Source: CAADGU01 sp035444285 (GTDB taxonomy: Bacteria > Chloroflexota > Anaerolineae > Promineifilales > Promineifilaceae). From it: a stretch of 64,000 bases of DNA. Made by a program: the position numbers and the translations under genes. Positions within the stretch are counted from its first letter, which is position 1; every line of letters starts with the position of its first letter. The notes below the pieces were generated by a model. That model was not told the origin of the DNA, made no database searches, and was given only the letters and a program-made list of their open reading frames with translations. This document shows positions 8,386 to 16,620 of the stretch, piece after piece. The stretch is taken from positions 167,555-231,554 of the forward strand of contig DAOMOK010000011.1 in the NCBI GenBank assembly GCA_035444285.1, read 5' to 3'.

Positions 8386-9053
8386 GATGAGGGGGTGGGT
8401 ACGGCCGTTTTCATCCGTTCCCGCGCATCTTGCACCGGCTTATAAGCCCGCCGGTGAAACCAGAGACCAACCAGCACAACGGCTACGGCCGTGAGCGCCA
8501 GATAAAAACCAATTTCAAACTGCCCCACCGTCGCAAACTGCGCCACTACTCCCCGGCCAATGATCGGCGGCGTAAACGGCTCGATGGCCCCACCCAGCGC
8601 CGACTTGGGGTCAATGCTGTGGCCGTACTGGTACAAAATCCACCACAAATCAGCCACAAACACCAGGGGAAACAGAATCGCCGGTAAAGCCAGTACGGCC
8701 GCCCAGCGGTTATGCACAAACACCCCCGCCAGTAGCAGCAGCCCCAGCGTGACAATGGAAACCACCGAAATGGAGCGTTCCAACTGCCCGCCTTCGTCCA
8801 ATACCGGCATACCCAGGTAATGGTTCAGGGCGTCTATTTCGCGCATGTCCCCTTCCAACCGGTTGACATACACATCCACATGCAGCCCTTGTGGATACTG
8901 CGGCGCTTCCATGGTCATACTCCAGTATGGTAGGAAGATGGAAACCACCAGCAGCAGCGCCCCTAACATCATCAACGCGCTGGGCAGCAGATAATCTTCT
9001 AATCGTCGGGTACTACCATCCGGCAGCACCACCTGTACGTCTGACTCGAACAT
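8382..9053 (-). CDS. Four-helix membrane protein of the nos cluster (NosB-like)
   Basis: A 223-residue protein with four predicted membrane helices (about residues 26-46, 94-114, 118-140, 178-198). Between the first two lies an outside loop of about 45 residues with two Met-rich stretches (WSMTMEAP, YLGMPVL). Its place directly after nosZ matches that of the poorly characterised NosB-type membrane proteins of clade II nos clusters. The assignment rests on position and topology rather than on motifs I can name. It overlaps nosDF by four bases, so the two are translationally coupled. Confidence 0.6.
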   Translation of the reverse strand: MFESDVQVVLPDGSTRRLEDYLLPSALMMLGALLLVVSIFLPYWSMTMEAPQYPQGLHVDVYVNRLEGDMREIDALNHYLGMPVLDEGGQLERSISVVSIVTLGLLLLAGVFVHNRWAAVLALPAILFPLVFVADLWWILYQYGHSIDPKSALGGAIEPFTPPIIGRGVVAQFATVGQFEIGFYLALTAVAVVLVGLWFHRRAYKPVQDARERMKTAVPTPSS

Positions 9054-9071
9054 GACACACTTGAGGGGAAA

Positions 9072-9133
9072 TTAGGAATTATGAATTATGAAAATGGCTT
9101 CCTTCATAATTCATAATTCCTAATTCATAATTA
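9072..9133. repeat. AATTATG/AATTCAT heptamer inverted array at nosZ 3' end
   Basis: Units of the AATTATG class face their complement around GAAAATGGCTTCC. The nosZ stop codon (TAA) is the first three bases of the array on the minus strand. The spacer can fold as one hairpin. Confidence 0.75.
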
Positions 9134-11164
9134 CTCGTTCGGTTCCACCAGGAAGTAGCCGACCATTTCCAGGTGCAGGGCTGAGCAGAACTCGGTGCAG
9201 TAGAAGGTAAATGTGCCGGATTGGGTGGCGTCAAACTCAATTGTCTGCGTCTCACCCGGCTCCAGGCTCAGGTTAATGTTGTAGCCGGAGAGGGCAAAGC
9301 CGTGCGTGGCGTCGCGGGTGCGTTCCAGGTTGGTCAAATGCCAGATTACGTGGTCGCCTTGTTTAATTTCCACCCGTTCGGGCACGAAGTGGGAGCGGAT
9401 GACGGACATCCAGATTTCCACCGTGTCGCCATTGCGTTCTACCCGCGCCTCTTCGGGCGAGGTGATGGCGTTGGGATGCAGGCTCATCGTCTCCGGGTTC
9501 CAACCAATTTCGGGATACACTTCAAAGGGCTGCAATTTATCCGCTTTGATGATTTGGGCGTAGTGCGGTTCGGCCATGCCAATGGGCATGTCGTACAGCA
9601 GTTTCATCTGGTCGCCGGTACGGGAAACATCCACCAGTTGGAAGTTCTGTGGCAGTAATGGCCCCACGTTGGCAAAGCGATCAATGCTCCATTTGTTCAG
9701 AGCCACCACATATAGACCATCCGGGCTGGCGGTGTCCCCTTCGGCGGCGGTGATATGGCCGATGTTGTAGTGAACGGGCAATTTTTGCACCAATGTCCAG
9801 CCCTGGTCGGGATTTTTATCTTCATAGGGGCCGCCGAGTGTCCAGCGGGCCACGGCCGAATCCAGGAACAACGAGGTGTAAGCGTATCCTTTGTCGTCAA
9901 AGACGGTGTGCAGCGGGCCAAGCCCTAGTTCTACCTGCGCTTCCATGCTGGCATCGAGGGGGATGACCGGTACGCCGTAAACATCCGTATCCAGACCACC
10001 GCCTTCAATGGCTTTCATGATCTTGTCGAAGGAGTAAATGGTGACGTGTGGGTCGAGTTTGCCACCGACGACAATGTATTCACCACCTGGGGTGACGTCG
10101 GCGCCGTGTGGGCTTTTGGGTTCGGGGGTGAAGTAAAGCAGATTCTCGTCAATAGCGGTTTGCATACTGATCAGGGCCATGCCATTGACCATATCGTATT
10201 TACCGGCGTTGTACACTTCTTCGGCCGCTTTCCAGTTGATGATATGCAGGTAGTCGGTGTCATTTTGGGTGGTACCGGCTTCAAACGGGGGATTGCCTAA
10301 TTCTACGCCGCCGGTCGCCATTTCCGTGTTGAAGGAGTTGCAGAAAATCCAGCCATCACTTGGCCCTTTGCCGGCGTCACACAGGTCTTGCCAGTAGGGG
10401 GGCAGCTCAATCTGGAAGGATTTGGATTCGTCTACACGCCCGCTCAAGCGGTCAAATTTCCAAAAGGTGATGAGGCCGCGATATTTGGTTTCGTATTCAT
10501 CCAATGTGGCAAATTCCCAGCCAATGGGGGCGGCATATTGTGGCCCTTCAATCACGTATTCGGTATTGGGCGTGACAAACGCACCGCCATGATCGTTGAT
10601 GGCGTTGGGGTTTTTGATGAGTTGTTTGGTTTCAAAATCGCGCAGGTCAATGACGGCTAAACGGGCATTGGCCTTGTCGTTGATGAAGAGGAACTTGCCG
10701 TCGTACTCGCCGTTGGTTTCAGAAATGGAGGGGTGGTGAGTGTCGCCCCAGAGCAGGGGATGGTCTTCATCCATAAAGCCGCCGGCCAGGACTTCGTTGC
10801 TAGAGCCGCCGTAGCCGTAACCCTGCCAGGGTTCGGGGGTGAAGACGCCGATGATCTTCAAAATGCGCATGGAGGGCACGCCGATGACCAATACCTGCCC
10901 ACCCTGTCCGCCAGAGGCGAACATGATGTAGGGGTCCAGTTCACCGGTGGGCATATAGGTCTTGAGGGCGGCGTACACGTCATCGGGGGTGAAGCCACGT
11001 TCCTGGGCCAGGGCGTTGGCGTCGGCGGAGAGGCCGGTGTCTTGGGTGGTGGTGCTGCCGCCTTCTTCGGAGCGGTCGCAGCTTGCCAGCAGGCCAATGG
11101 CCAGGATGACGACCAGCAGGCCGAGCAGCCCTACCTTGTGTTGATAAATCCATTCTTTTGTCAT
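9131..11164 (-). CDS. nosZ: Nitrous oxide reductase, clade II (Sec/lipoprotein type)
   Basis: Reduces N2O to N2 outside the cytoplasmic membrane with two copper centres. The 677-residue protein has a Sec-type lipoprotein signal (LLASC near residue 29) and no twin-arginine motif, as in clade II enzymes. Residues near 141-146 (DTHHPS) begin the set of CuZ histidines on the seven-bladed propeller. The C-terminal cupredoxin domain has the CuA motif CTEFCSALHLEM. AGGAG lies about eight bases before the ATG. It is the first gene of the nosZ-B-DF-Y-L-cytochrome unit. No ACGGCCGT octamer occurs in it, unlike most neighbours. Confidence 0.97.
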   Translation of the reverse strand: MTKEWIYQHKVGLLGLLVVILAIGLLASCDRSEEGGSTTTQDTGLSADANALAQERGFTPDDVYAALKTYMPTGELDPYIMFASGGQGGQVLVIGVPSMRILKIIGVFTPEPWQGYGYGGSSNEVLAGGFMDEDHPLLWGDTHHPSISETNGEYDGKFLFINDKANARLAVIDLRDFETKQLIKNPNAINDHGGAFVTPNTEYVIEGPQYAAPIGWEFATLDEYETKYRGLITFWKFDRLSGRVDESKSFQIELPPYWQDLCDAGKGPSDGWIFCNSFNTEMATGGVELGNPPFEAGTTQNDTDYLHIINWKAAEEVYNAGKYDMVNGMALISMQTAIDENLLYFTPEPKSPHGADVTPGGEYIVVGGKLDPHVTIYSFDKIMKAIEGGGLDTDVYGVPVIPLDASMEAQVELGLGPLHTVFDDKGYAYTSLFLDSAVARWTLGGPYEDKNPDQGWTLVQKLPVHYNIGHITAAEGDTASPDGLYVVALNKWSIDRFANVGPLLPQNFQLVDVSRTGDQMKLLYDMPIGMAEPHYAQIIKADKLQPFEVYPEIGWNPETMSLHPNAITSPEEARVERNGDTVEIWMSVIRSHFVPERVEIKQGDHVIWHLTNLERTRDATHGFALSGYNINLSLEPGETQTIEFDATQSGTFTFYCTEFCSALHLEMVGYFLVEPNE

Positions 11165-11191
11165 TGTTCTTCTCCTGTAGGGAGGAATTCG

Positions 11192-11245
11192 TGATGCGTG
11201 ATGCGTGATGCGTGACCCTCAAGAATCACACTTCACGTATCACGA
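11192..11245. repeat. GTGATGC heptamer array upstream of nosZ
   Basis: Three GTGATGC units, then after a short break the complementary class CACTTCACGTATCACG. It lies in the nosZ leader, between the candidate promoter and the start codon, and could fold the mRNA leader. Confidence 0.7.
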
Positions 11246-11316
11246 CCGTCCCAGAATTCCAGTTAAGAAATTTTTTAATAGTGGGAGTGACACGGGTTCA
11301 ATCCCTGATGTGGGGT

Positions 11317-11359
11317 AGCTTACAGGAGAGGCAGGGGGGTGTCTTTGCAAAAGTGCAAA
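11317..11359 (-). promoter_or_regulatory. Candidate CRP/FNR-family operator and nosZ promoter
   Basis: TTTGCA-AAAG-TGCAAA (11344-11359) is a perfect dyad with the N4 spacing of CRP/FNR/DNR sites. On the minus strand a weak -10 hexamer TAAGCT occupies 11322-11317, exactly where it should be if the dyad is centred at -41.5, the class II activator position. The leader to the nosZ ATG would be about 145 bases. The regulator gene lies just upstream. Confidence 0.6.
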
Positions 11360-11370
11360 TTATCACAAAC

Positions 11371-11412
11371 TGACAATTGACAATTGATAATTACCAATTG
11401 CCAATTGTCAAC
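11371..11412. repeat. CAATTGA/CAATTGC heptamer array after the regulator gene
   Basis: Tandem ACAATTG, ATAATTA and CCAATTG units fill the end of the spacer. The TGA stop of the regulator gene is within the array. Confidence 0.75.
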
Positions 11413-12124
11413 GACGAATGACCGGCTCCAGGTCTTCGGCAATGACCACCAGGTCGTGAGGTTTGCAGAGGGTGACGCGCTTGCGGCTGGATTTGACGAT
11501 GCCGTCTTGTTCCCACTTGCTGATGATGCGACTGACGTTGTAGAGGTTGGTGCCGGTCATCTCGGCCAGGTCTTGGCGGGTGAGGGGCATATTGATGCGC
11601 ACCCCTTCGGGCGTTTTCTGGCCAAACTGGCGTACCAGTTGCAGGATGGTGCGGGCGATGCGCTGCTCCACGCGCTGCGTGACGAGTTGGTGATACCGTT
11701 CTTGCAGGCTGGCGAAGTGATGGGCGATCAGTTCCATGCCGTTGAGCGCCAGTTGCGGGTAACGCTGCATGAGCTGGCGGGTGGTGAGTTTGTCCCAGGC
11801 CATGGCGTGGCACTCTTCCACGGCTTCGGCGGCAATGGGGTAATCCATGTTGCTAAGGACGACGATGATGCCCAGGCCGTCACCGGGGCCGATGTAGTTG
11901 ACGATGACCTGATGGCCTTCGGCGTTGATCTGGGTGAGTTTGGCCCGGCCTTCAACCAGGATGTAGAAGGTGGTAGCGGGTTCGCCCTGGTGGAAAAAGA
12001 ATTCGCCCTGACGGATGTGACACGGCCGTGCCGCTTCCACCACTACCTGACATTCATCCGGCGATAACCCCTGCAAAAAGGAGCAGCGGCTGACAATAGA
12101 AAGCGTGGGTTCGAGTGGGTTCAT
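11408..12124 (-). CDS. CRP/FNR-family transcriptional regulator next to nosZ
   Basis: A 238-residue regulator with an N-terminal cyclic-nucleotide-binding-type beta barrel (about 15-125, including GEFFFHQGEPATTFYILVEG). A long dimer helix follows, and a C-terminal winged helix-turn-helix lies at about 180-215 (LTRQDLAEMTGTNLYNVSRI). The FNR iron-sulfur cysteine cluster is not evident, so the signal may be NO/heme (DNR/NnrR-like) or redox; this is open. It is placed to control nosZ through the palindrome at 11344-11359. Its stop codon TGA lies in the CAATTG repeat, and a 25-unit repeat array sits upstream of it. Confidence 0.88.
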   Translation of the reverse strand: MNPLEPTLSIVSRCSFLQGLSPDECQVVVEAARPCHIRQGEFFFHQGEPATTFYILVEGRAKLTQINAEGHQVIVNYIGPGDGLGIIVVLSNMDYPIAAEAVEECHAMAWDKLTTRQLMQRYPQLALNGMELIAHHFASLQERYHQLVTQRVEQRIARTILQLVRQFGQKTPEGVRINMPLTRQDLAEMTGTNLYNVSRIISKWEQDGIVKSSRKRVTLCKPHDLVVIAEDLEPVIRR

Positions 12125-12153
12125 GCTGGGGAAATGTTAACACGGAATGGGGG

Positions 12154-12328
12154 TAATCCGTAATCCGTAATCCGTTATCCGTAATCGGTAATCCGTAATC
12201 GGTAATCGGTAATCGGTAATCGGTAATCGGTAATCCGTTATCGGTTTACGGTTTACGGTTTACGGGTCACGGTTTACGGGTCACGGGTCACGGGTCACGG
12301 GTCACGGGTCACGGGTCACGGTTTACGA
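12154..12328. repeat. Uninterrupted array of exactly 25 heptamers
   Basis: 175 bases divide without remainder into 25 seven-base units in ordered blocks: TAATCCG/TTATCCG, then TAATCGG runs, TTTACGG, and GTCACGG runs, ending TTTACGA. It fills the spacer upstream of the regulator gene and supplies the stop codon of the DUF72 gene. Confidence 0.95.
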
Positions 12329-13108
12329 GAATAGCCGCCCCTGCACCAACGGCCGTATCTCCTGCACCGGCAGCCCCACCATTTGTTTGAAGCGGTTGCA
12401 GGTAGCCGGGGAGAAGCCGGAATAGTCGTTGTTGATAAAGACGTACACGTCGTGGACGGCCGTTAGATGGGGCTGTATTTGTGCGGCCCAACGTTGCAGT
12501 TCGGGCGTCTTGTCCACCATTTCCCGGTCTTTGGCGCCAAATTGACCGTGTGGGCCAATGCAGCGCAGGTAGAGAAGGTCGGTGGTGCGGTGGATAGTGT
12601 GCGGCATGTACAGGTAGTCGGCGGCAGCCAGGCAGATGTGGTGTTCTTCCAGCAGCACGGCCGTGCCCGGTGTGTCCCAGGAACGATGGCGAAACTCAAC
12701 GGCGAACCGTTTGTCGGTGGGCAGCGCCTGCAAAAAGTGGCGCAAGTCGTTGAAGTGAACATGGCTGAATTCCGGCCCAAACTGAATGAGGATAACGCCC
12801 AATTTGTCGCCAAACAACTCCATCACATCCAGAAATTGTTGCATCAAAGGAATGCCTGCCAACAGCGGCGCGTCATGGGTGATGGCGCGCGGGGTTTTGG
12901 GGCAAAAGGTGAAGTGGGGTGGCGTCACGACCGTCCAGCATTGCACCTGCTCTGGTCTGGGAATGCCGTAAAAGGTGGAGTCCACCTCCACCGCGTCAAA
13001 GTATTGGCTGTAATGGCTCAGGTAGTGACGCGAGGCCAGACCCACCGGGTAAAACGGCCCCACCCAGCCATCATATGCAAAACCCATGGTGCCAATGTGC
13101 CAGTTCAT
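12323..13108 (-). CDS. DUF72 (YecE-like) family protein
   Basis: A 261-residue cytoplasmic TIM-barrel-type protein of the DUF72 family, whose reaction is not established. It shows the family pattern: IGTMGFAYDGWVGPFYP at the start, YFDAVEVDSTFYGIPRPEQV, FCPKTPRAITHD, LIQFGPEF, FAVEFRHRSWDTP and a late YVFINNDYSGFSPATC. The length is normal. The last residue and stop are donated by the heptamer array at 12154-12328. It stands alone, with repeat arrays on both sides. Confidence 0.9.
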   Translation of the reverse strand: MNWHIGTMGFAYDGWVGPFYPVGLASRHYLSHYSQYFDAVEVDSTFYGIPRPEQVQCWTVVTPPHFTFCPKTPRAITHDAPLLAGIPLMQQFLDVMELFGDKLGVILIQFGPEFSHVHFNDLRHFLQALPTDKRFAVEFRHRSWDTPGTAVLLEEHHICLAAADYLYMPHTIHRTTDLLYLRCIGPHGQFGAKDREMVDKTPELQRWAAQIQPHLTAVHDVYVFINNDYSGFSPATCNRFKQMVGLPVQEIRPLVQGRLFS

Positions 13109-13112
13109 TTCG

Positions 13113-13154
13113 TAAGCCGTTATCCGTTATCCGTTAGCCGTTATCCGTAAGCCG
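13113..13154. repeat. Six TTATCCG-class heptamers upstream of the DUF72 gene
   Basis: Units read TAAGCCG, TTATCCG, TTATCCG, TTAGCCG, TTATCCG, TAAGCCG: six units, 42 bases, ending palindromically with the unit they begin with. Confidence 0.85.
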
Positions 13155-13200
13155 TGCAAATCGTGTGTATAGTATAACCGATAACCAGAGAGTTCATGCG

Positions 13201-13303
13201 GGCGGTTGAAACCGCAGCAACAAAAGGCAAAGTCGGCCTTCGCCGACTGGCGCACAGCCCACGAAGGTGGGCTTTGCCGCTTGTAGCCGCGAATTTGTTC
13301 GCC
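13201..13303. repeat. About 103-bp dispersed repeat, copy 1
   Basis: The reverse complement of this stretch matches 56091-56193 over its full length. Two conserved hairpins are shared: AGCCCACcTtCGTGGGCT and AGTCGGCgaaGGCCGACT. The ends carry GCGAA/TTCGC-type and GCGG/CCGC pairs. It does not encode a credible protein. Confidence 0.85.
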
Positions 13304-13317
13304 AGGCTTCTGGCATT

Positions 13318-13348
13318 TTCATAATTCCTCATTCATAATTCCTAATTG
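13318..13348. repeat. ATAATTC heptamer array before the membrane protein gene
   Basis: CATAATT/CATTCAT units end directly at the ATG at 13349, leaving no room for a normal Shine-Dalgarno sequence. Confidence 0.6.
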
Positions 13349-13882
13349 ATGAACGCTCCCTTTGCTTTTTTACCGCCGCCGCGCCGTAACCGGTGGATGA
13401 AGATTGCCATTGTGTTGGCGTTGGGCATGACGCTGTTTTTTAACCTGACCGGTGGGCCGTTGCAAACGGCCGTCGCCCCCGCCGGTATCCTTTCTTTTGA
13501 ATTTGCGGGCAATGTAATGAGATCGCAGGCAATGATTGCCTCATGGGGGGAACACGGCCGTCTGGTAGCCGCGTTTGGCTTGGGGCTGGATTTCCTCTAC
13601 CCGTTGGTTTATGCCTCGGCCATTTCGCTGGCCTGCGTCTGGGCCGCGGAACGGGTGCAGCCCAAATCCCCGGCTGCGGCCAAATGGGGTATCTGGCTGG
13701 CCTGGGGCGTCTGGCTGGCGGCGCTGCTGGATTACGTGGAGAATGTGGCGCTGGTGCTGCTGCTGTTTGGCAGCACGGCCGTCCTCCTGCCCCCCCTCGC
13801 CTTCATCTGCGCCGCCATCAAATTTGGGCTGATATTGGCCGGCATCTTTTACGTCCTCATCGCCTGGTTACTCTTCAGATAA
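13349..13882 (+). CDS. Four-helix membrane protein of unknown function
   Basis: A 177-residue protein with a basic N-terminus (PPPRRNRWMK) and four predicted membrane helices at about 20-37, 73-95, 111-130 and 148-175. I cannot assign a family by motif. The extracytoplasmic part between helices 1 and 2 has ILSFEFAGNVMRSQAMIASW. The start is the ATG at 13349; an in-frame TTG lies directly before it and belongs to the repeat. It is followed by a strong hairpin at 13888-13930. Confidence 0.7.
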   Translation: MNAPFAFLPPPRRNRWMKIAIVLALGMTLFFNLTGGPLQTAVAPAGILSFEFAGNVMRSQAMIASWGEHGRLVAAFGLGLDFLYPLVYASAISLACVWAAERVQPKSPAAAKWGIWLAWGVWLAALLDYVENVALVLLLFGSTAVLLPPLAFICAAIKFGLILAGIFYVLIAWLLFR

Positions 13883-13887
13883 CTGTT

Positions 13888-13930
13888 TAGTCTCGAAGAG
13901 GCAGGCTTTGTGCTCGCCTCTTCGAGACTA
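13888..13930. terminator. 15-bp perfect hairpin between convergent genes
   Basis: Arms 13888-13902 and 13916-13930 (TAGTCTCGAAGAGGC and its complement) surround a 13-base loop. The plus-strand membrane protein gene and the minus-strand TPR gene converge here, so it could end both transcripts, though no clear T-run follows. Confidence 0.65.
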
Positions 13931-13959
13931 ATTGGTAATCGGGGAGTGAGCTAAATCTC

Positions 13960-15936
13960 TCAGGGTGTGGCCCCGCCCGTCCAGTACTCGACGGCGGCGG
14001 CGACGCCAAGTTCCACACCCGGCCCATCCACTACCCCCGTGAACTGACCGACGCCTACGTCTACACTGCTGCTCACCTTCATACCCACGTCTTTGATGCC
14101 GTTTTCACCGATGGAAACGTAAAACCCTTCGTTGATACCTAGTTGGTTCGCACCAGACGGGCTTTTAATCTTGCCCCCGACGAAAAACGTGGTTGTTTTG
14201 TTGCGGAAATCAACCGTCGCCTGGCCGAAGATCGTCAGCCAGCCTGGCCCGGTCGCTTCCACTTCAATCACTTCGCAGTTCAGCCGCAGTTGCAGGATAT
14301 CGGGGATGAGCGTCAACCCCATCTTGTTGCGCGTCAGGGCGGCGGGGCACTGTGCGGCCCACTCAAAAGTTGGTTCACTCGCTTGTGCCTGGATGGCTTC
14401 CTCTACGCCTTCACAGTATGCCCAGCGCGACGAGACGGTACCGGCATAACTGCCCAACACGTGCAGCCGCCAGGCAACGTCTACCTCCATGTTACGCTCG
14501 ATCATCAGAGATACGTGTTCGTGGTAGAGTGGGTCAGCCAGGTTAGCAGCCGTGCCGGTCATGGTCGCATATTTAGCCATGGTGTACTGCTCTAACAAAT
14601 CTTCAAATTGGAAGTACTCCGTCAGCCAGACGCTCAGGTGGCCGGTGACCATGCTGCGGCAGGCAGTGGTGTATGCATTCCAATCGGGAAATAACCCGGC
14701 CAGCTCCAGCCATTCTATAGCCTGTTCATTCTCCAATTCGGTCAGGGCGGTGTCCTGGTCGGCTGCAGCCTGATACATGGCCTGGATGTCAGGTTCATAT
14801 TCGGCGCGCATGGAGGTGATGTAGATGTTGCTGTAACGGGCAAAGGTCAGGGGGCCGGGCAACGGCCGTTCGCTACGCAGTTGGGAATTGGCTGCAATCA
14901 GCTCATTCAATTCGGTTGTACGAGCAATCCCCTGGTTAATGAGATCGTTAGTATGCTGCCAGGTGGCTTCGGCCTGCCTGGGGGTGTGCATCACGCCCAG
15001 GGGTGGCAGGGTAAACAACTTGCCTGCCGACCGGTTTAGCGTCAGTTCGACCGGTGGGCGGATGCCTTCCACCTCTTCACCGTATTCGGCCACGTCCCAC
15101 ATCATGCGGCGTGAACCGAGGCGATAAAAACGCATCGCTTCGTTGTCTTTATTCTGGCACAACAGGGCCTGGGACAGATTGAGCCGCGCTTCAGAGAGTT
15201 CGGTGGCGCTTTCGGCCAACGGCCGTAACACGGCCTCTGCCTCTGCCCACCGGGCCAGTTGCAGCAGGGCATAACCGCGTGTGTTAGCCGCCAATTCTTC
15301 ACCGGGGATGCCCATCGGCGTTGCCATGGGGCCGGGCAGGGCCGCCGCTGCGTCCAGCAGCGCCAGCGCTTCGTTAGGTTTGTTCAGGCTGACAAACATA
15401 CCGGCGGCGTTGACCAGGATGATGGGCGACTGCGGGTCCAGGGTATGGGCGTGCAGCAGCGCCGCCAGCGCGCCATCGGGGCGACCGTCTGCCAGGGCAG
15501 CCAGGGCAAACGCCTGCGCTTTGGCCGGGGTATCAAAATCCGGTGAACTGCGGAAAGCGGCCAGATTGGCAGCCCCGACGCGCTGTGTCAGGTAATTCCA
15601 GCCGTTTTGCAGCGCCTGGGCCAACGCCATTGGCTGCGGTGCGGCTTTGGCCTGGCAGATTATCGGCTTTTGCGCGGCCAGGAGCGGCTGGATCATGGCG
15701 TTGGGTTGTATTACTGCGGCATCACTATAGGCGTAGATGCGCAGGTCGTCTGCGGGTTGGCCGTCATCATCCGGGCTGACATTGGCAATGGCCGGTAGAA
15801 AGACCTGGTGGGTGAGGGTGGGGGCCTGTGTTGGTACGGCCGTGGCCGACGCCGCCGCCCGTGATCCCACGCCGGGCGTACCGAAAACGAAAATTAATAA
15901 CAATAGAGCCTGTCCGATCTTGAACTGCTGATACAT
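13960..15936 (-). CDS. Secreted TPR-repeat protein
   Basis: A 658-residue exported protein. The chosen ATG at 15936 is preceded by AAGGAG seven bases away and gives a clear signal peptide (MYQQFKIGQALLLLIFVFG). An extended 722-residue frame is rejected because its N-terminus has no signal or ribosome site. The mature start includes HQVFLPAIANV, like a sequence common after signal peptides in Chloroflexota secreted proteins. TPR-like helices (AALLHAHTLDPQSPIILVNA, LPGEELAANTRGYALLQLAR) occupy about residues 100-260. The C-terminal half is of no family I recognise. A binding or scaffold role outside the cell is a guess. Confidence 0.75.
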   Translation of the reverse strand: MYQQFKIGQALLLLIFVFGTPGVGSRAAASATAVPTQAPTLTHQVFLPAIANVSPDDDGQPADDLRIYAYSDAAVIQPNAMIQPLLAAQKPIICQAKAAPQPMALAQALQNGWNYLTQRVGAANLAAFRSSPDFDTPAKAQAFALAALADGRPDGALAALLHAHTLDPQSPIILVNAAGMFVSLNKPNEALALLDAAAALPGPMATPMGIPGEELAANTRGYALLQLARWAEAEAVLRPLAESATELSEARLNLSQALLCQNKDNEAMRFYRLGSRRMMWDVAEYGEEVEGIRPPVELTLNRSAGKLFTLPPLGVMHTPRQAEATWQHTNDLINQGIARTTELNELIAANSQLRSERPLPGPLTFARYSNIYITSMRAEYEPDIQAMYQAAADQDTALTELENEQAIEWLELAGLFPDWNAYTTACRSMVTGHLSVWLTEYFQFEDLLEQYTMAKYATMTGTAANLADPLYHEHVSLMIERNMEVDVAWRLHVLGSYAGTVSSRWAYCEGVEEAIQAQASEPTFEWAAQCPAALTRNKMGLTLIPDILQLRLNCEVIEVEATGPGWLTIFGQATVDFRNKTTTFFVGGKIKSPSGANQLGINEGFYVSIGENGIKDVGMKVSSSVDVGVGQFTGVVDGPGVELGVAAAVEYWTGGATP

Positions 15937-16023
15937 GGTAAATCTCCTTGATTTGAAATAGCTCAGGTTGTTGAGAGAGCCGACGAGTTGTGCGGTCGGT
16001 ATGGCGTTTACGATAGTGGAGGG

Positions 16024-16078
16024 ATCGTTTGGAAGCCGTTTGATATAGCGTTTGAGGCGTGTATTTTGTCCAAACGAT
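16024..16078. promoter_or_regulatory. Inverted repeat in divergent intergenic region
   Basis: ATCGTTTGGA (16024-16033) and its complement TCCAAACGAT (16069-16078) are 35 bases apart, between the divergently transcribed TPR and membrane protein genes. A second dyad, TTGTCC-ACTGA-GGACA, lies near 16113. Either could be an operator. No clear -35/-10 pair was found here. Confidence 0.35.
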
Positions 16079-16163
16079 TTTGAAGCGTCCGATGGTTTAG
16101 GATGGCGGCAGTTGTCCACTGAGGACACAAAAACAAATAGTACATGCTAAGGAGAGACACAAA

Positions 16164-16604
16164 ATGGAAACGAAAAATAGACCCGATATGATTATTCTGG
16201 CAATGACCTGGCTGAGCTTGTTTTGCCTGGGTGGACTGTTTGGTGGGCTGCTGACTTTTGTGGTCATCATCCCGGCCATATTTGATATGGGCTTATCTTC
16301 CCGCAGTAGTGTGGGTGTGATGAATTTACTCGGTGTGCTGGCGCTGCTGGTGGCGGTGGTGGCGGCCTGGGCCATGCTCGGCTTATGGCAGGGGAAAGCA
16401 CACGGCCGTGCCCTGACCTTGATGCTGACAACGATAACTGTCCTGGTTTCGGCGCTGTCTATCCCTGTCCTGCTGCTGTTGGGGCTGCAAGGGATTGCGC
16501 TGTTTGTGCCGCTGCTAACGGCCGTGTTCCTGCTGGTTGCGGGCAGCGGCGTGTTATGGGGGTTGACACGGCCGTCGGCCTCATTCAGCCTGGGCAGCAG
16601 TTGA
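16164..16604 (+). CDS. Small four-helix membrane protein
   Basis: A 146-residue protein with four predicted membrane helices at about 10-35, 50-72, 80-105 and 112-135, and short loops. AAGGAGAG lies about eight bases before the ATG. I see no family motif; the composition (Leu, Val, Gly, Ala) gives no catalytic clue. Three ACGGCCGT octamers fall within its last 220 bases. Confidence 0.65.
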   Translation: METKNRPDMIILAMTWLSLFCLGGLFGGLLTFVVIIPAIFDMGLSSRSSVGVMNLLGVLALLVAVVAAWAMLGLWQGKAHGRALTLMLTTITVLVSALSIPVLLLLGLQGIALFVPLLTAVFLLVAGSGVLWGLTRPSASFSLGSS

Positions 16605-16620
16605 TGGCGGCGGCGTCACC

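Noticed and set aside
12154..12328. Possible CRISPR array
   Set aside because: Units are 7 bases and contiguous, with no spacers and no cas genes nearby.
13141..13332. Small open frame of 63 residues
   Set aside because: It is a translation of the 103-bp dispersed repeat; a second copy at 56091-56193 carries different frames.
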